NCBI GenBank assembly: GCA_023374025.1
Contig: SIJG01000015.1
Location: 628,483-692,482 of the forward strand
Source of the DNA: Heterodera schachtii
Taxonomy: Eukaryota > Nematoda > Chromadorea > Rhabditida > Heteroderidae
Length of the DNA stretch: 64,000 nt
Direction of reading: 5' to 3'
Below the pieces are notes generated by a model. That model had not been told where the DNA came from. It did no database searches and worked only from the letters and a program-made list of their open reading frames with translations. Position numbers and translations under genes: made by a program. The first letter of the stretch is position 1. Every line of letters starts with the position of its first letter. Positions 60,870 through 64,000 of this stretch are shown piece by piece.

Positions 60870-62968
60870 TAGTTCAATATGCAAACTGAAAGATGGCATT
60901 TTTTCATTATTATTATTATTCTTATTGTTGCATTTCTTTGGCTTAGTTGTTATTAGAGACCAGATATGAGTATTCTCTTTACAGCATTTTTCGCTACCCA
61001 ACAAAAATTTATTGAGATTTTACGGAATTTACAAAAATTGAAATTAAATTGGCAATGGTAGTCTCTAAAATATTCCTTGAAACTGGTAATTTCATTAAAA
61101 GGATTTTGAAAAACTTTCAAATGACCGCGGGTGCCTGACTATTCGTACTGTAAAGTTTGGAGCTTTCTTACGGTATTTAACAAATGCTTTCCCCTATTAT
61201 CATATGTAAACTGGGACTGTCATCATTTTTCCAGGCTTTGTATGTAATTTCTTAAAAATTTTTTTAAAAAACTCCCAGGGACTGACTTTTTGTGCCCTTT
61301 TTGTATCGTATCGAGATAGGGATCTTTGTATATTTATAAATAATATAATAAAAATAATCATTCAAAAGAAAAACATGCACAAAACTGGCGTGATTAAAAT
61401 AAATCTTCAAATTCGTTAAATTTAAGCTAAAATCTCGAAATAGCTAAATAGAGTATAAAATCATTTTAGAAGAAAAACAATTATATATTATTTTTTATTA
61501 AAGTTGTAAAATTGGCTATCATTTCTTTGCTGCATAAACATGCATATTTTATGGGAATGAATGGAAAATATCGGCAATAGTATAAAAGTCAGTTTACCTC
61601 TCCTGGCATTTTTAAATAAAAACACAAAAAAATAATAAAATAAAATTTAATTTTGAATTTACAAATATTTCCTTGTGGGAATATACATTTTCAAGTACAT
61701 ATTAAAGAAATTGAGAGCATTGTGATGAAAGTGATCATATGTTTGACACCAACGTCCATTATTTTATTCTAAAAATATTTGGAGTGTTTTATTTGTATCA
61801 TTATTTTTTTTTATTATGTCAATTGGACAAAAATTGATCAAAATGCTAAATAAATTTTGATTTAATTTTCCATTCAATTAATTTGTTCAAAACCGTGCTG
61901 GGTGTTTCTTAAATTTTTATAAAATTATCAAAAAGTCTTATGGTCACAAAATTTCAAAAAATCTGAAGTCAGAATTTTCATCTGTCAGTGGGAAGGGGTT
62001 ATCCGAAAATTGTGGGCAGTTATGCGGACAGAGATTTGCAGACCGATATTCTGGGTTGAACTGTCCAAAACAATAATTTTTTCAATGATTTAGGCTTAAT
62101 GTTATATTTTTTATTTGTTATTTTTGCGAATTAAGCAGTTAAGGCGAATCAAAATCTGAAAAATTCATATAAATTTTTTATAGAAATTTCATATTTCAAG
62201 TTCATTTGTGGTGCTAAAATTTTTGAACTTCAAAGAATCAGCATAAAAGTGATTCTGAGCAACTTGTTCAATCAGCACCAAAAGTTATAAATCCCTGAAA
62301 TTTTTCAAATTTATATTGCCATTGACAAATAATATGTAGGCATTTTTAGGCCTATAGCAAATTTTGGACAATTTTTGTTAAAATATATAAATAAATTCTC
62401 CTTGTTTTTGTTTAATCTTAATATTAGTTGTAAGCTATTGCTTTGTAGAAATTTAATCTCAGTTAGCTTAGGTGGATATATAATTTTTGAACAAATTTGT
62501 ATATAAAGTAAAGCGCTAATTCGTGCCAATTAAGAGGTTGCAAAACCTCAACCAAGTTGCGAATAATGTTTCCTAACAAGAAAAATTTAAATGGTATGCC
62601 AAAATATAGACTTTTCACATGTTGAGACAGAAGGCCATTAGAGCATATAAAATAATTGAAATGCATTAATATTTTTATCTTTTTCGAGGAATTTAGATTA
62701 ATTTTGGCAAATTAGATTTGAATATCTCGTAGAATCCTTTGCAATTTCTATTATGCGAACGCCACCCAAATAAGGACAAATACCCTTTCAGATTTAACAC
62801 AATTTCCATATTAATATAAATAATTGACTTCAGTGTTTTATAAATAAAAGGATTATTAAATAAAAAGATAATAAATATTATTTCGAATATTAATTTTTAA
62901 TTAAAATGAAATTCAATAAATTATTGTAATATTTATGATTAGCATATGATGATTGCCCTTTGGGTGGC
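60870..62968. other. 3' flank of gene D and AT-rich spacer, no gene seen
   Basis: 60870-61330 continues the shared 3' flank with deletions (for example the TTTTCAGGCTTTG segment is missing). 61675-61740 is an inverted copy of the TGATCACTTTC repeat. Open frames at 62311-62529 and 62463-62666 (minus) show no family features. No RNA gene found. Confidence 0.5.
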
Positions 62969-63620
62969 ATCACATTGTACTCAATTTCTTTAATATGTCC
63001 TTGGCATTGTATTGTACCCAATCACTTTCTTAACATTGTACTTAATTTCTTTAATATGTCCTTGGCATTGTACCCATCCTAAAAATGATCACTTTCATCA
63101 CATTGTACTCAATTTCTTTAATTTTACCCATCCTAAAAAATGATCACTTTCCTAACATTGTACTCAATTTCTTTAATATGTCCTTGGCATTGTACCCAAT
63201 CACTTTCTTAACATTGTACTTAATTTCTTTAATATGTCCTTGGCATTGTACCCAATCACTTTCTTAACATTTTACTTAATTTTTTTAATATGTCCTTGGC
63301 ATTGTACCCAATCACTTTCTTAACATTGTACTTAATTTCTTTAATATGTCCTTGGCATTGTACCCAATCACTTTCTTAACATTGTACTTAATTTCTTTAA
63401 TATGTCCTTGGCATTGTACCCAATCACTTTCTTAACATTGTACTTAATTTCTTTAATATGTCCTTGGCATTGTACCCAATCACTTTCTTAACATTGTACT
63501 TAATTTCTTTAATATGTCCTTGGCATTGTACCCAATCACATTCTTAACATTGTACTTAATTTCTTTAATATGTCCTTGGCATTGTACCCAATCACTTTCT
63601 TAACATCGTACTTAATTTCT
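62969..63620. repeat. 56-bp tandem array
   Basis: About ten units of TTGTACTTAATTTCTTTAAT, ATGTCCTTGGCATTGTACCC, AATCACTTTCTTAACA. More divergent units with CATCCTAAAAATGATCAC lie at the left. It is the same family as 45296-46025. It ends at the truncated first exon of gene E. Confidence 0.93.
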
Positions 63621-63627
63621 TTAATTC

Positions 63628-64000
63628 TTGAATTTGGGTGTAATAAGGCCATGTAAACGGGATGACGGAAAAGTTTGGCAAACTGTGATGATGCCAATTG
63701 ATGGAGAAGAATGGGATAAATTATTTGAGAAAAATGTAATAAAACTCAAAAAAGATGGAGAAGAAACGGTAAAATTTTTAAAAAATGAATTCGTGTGTAC
63801 AAATTTGTTCAAATATTTTAAGAGTTAAAAAAAACCAATTAGGTTCTTATATTGTATCATTTTTTAGGTATTGGGCAGTGCGACAGTAGGAACATTATCA
63901 ATTGTAAATGAAGCAACTGAACAGAATGGATGGCCTATGTTTTTAGACTTTACTGTTGAACGTAGAGCTTATCAGCATCATAAAGAAATGAAGTTTTCTG
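63628..64000 (+). CDS. Secreted-family member E, 5'-truncated and cut by window end
   Basis: About 63628-63768 reads LGVIRPCKRDDGKVWQTVMM, PIDGEEWDKLFEKNVIKLKK and ends GEET before a GT donor. This aligns with the end of exon 1 in genes A-C (LGTSVPEKRK..., WQCVKI...LD.KVKVTFKNAKGE). The next exon, from 63868, reads VLGSATVGTLSIVNEATEQN, MFLDFTVERRAYQHHK, matching exon 2, and runs off the window. It is far more diverged than A-D and so defines an older branch. The signal peptide and repeat part are absent: the 56-bp array ends immediately upstream. Confidence 0.75.

Overview
The window is eukaryotic and most likely from a nematode. Non-coding DNA is very AT-rich and real exons are relatively GC-rich. 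Introns are GT..AG with TTTTCAG/TTTTTAG acceptors. Three gene copies have a TTTCCAG acceptor directly before the start ATG, as expected for spliced-leader trans-splicing. A plant- or animal-parasitic tylenchine is a guess from the secreted, fast-changing gene family, not a demonstration.

Layout. (1) 179-12444 (+): 3' two thirds of a DENND5 (RAB6IP1-type) Rab exchange factor. DENN tail, first RUN domain with a large low-complexity insert, PLAT domain and second RUN domain can be read exon by exon. (2) 12.8-18.3 kb: fold-back and hAT-like non-autonomous elements, one small secreted-protein gene on the minus strand (15352-15627) and a three-copy tandem repeat. (3) 18318-20307: a second, partial copy of the last eight DENND5 exons, with one damaged splice acceptor. 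(4) 20.4-25.2 kb: a transposon zone with a five-exon, 5'-truncated protein-primed family B DNA polymerase (Polinton/Maverick type) and a 2.1-kb inverted repeat carrying two FLYWCH zinc-finger ORFs in opposite orientation. (5) 25.2-61 kb: a segmentally amplified locus. Copies A (28764), B (37143) and C (54659) of a four-exon secreted-protein gene are separated by satellite DNA, with a 5'-truncated copy D (59666-60869). Inside it lie a 3-kb complex palindrome (41.5-44.4 kb), tRNA-derived SINEs, a 65-bp tandem array and a multi-level satellite (48.9-53 kb). (6) 63628-64000: start of a diverged member E, running off the window.

The secreted family is the most interesting content. Each protein has a signal peptide, a variable number (3, 2, 5) of about 30-residue repeats spaced by Lys-Lys, and two tandem copies of one unrecognised domain. 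Each domain is split by an intron at the same place, just before a V-L-G-S-A-T motif. Introns are nearly identical between copies while parts of exons 3 and 4 differ strongly, which suggests diversifying selection. A hAT-like MITE end lies 86 bp upstream of the ATG in all three complete copies. No function could be assigned. 'Effector-like' is inference.
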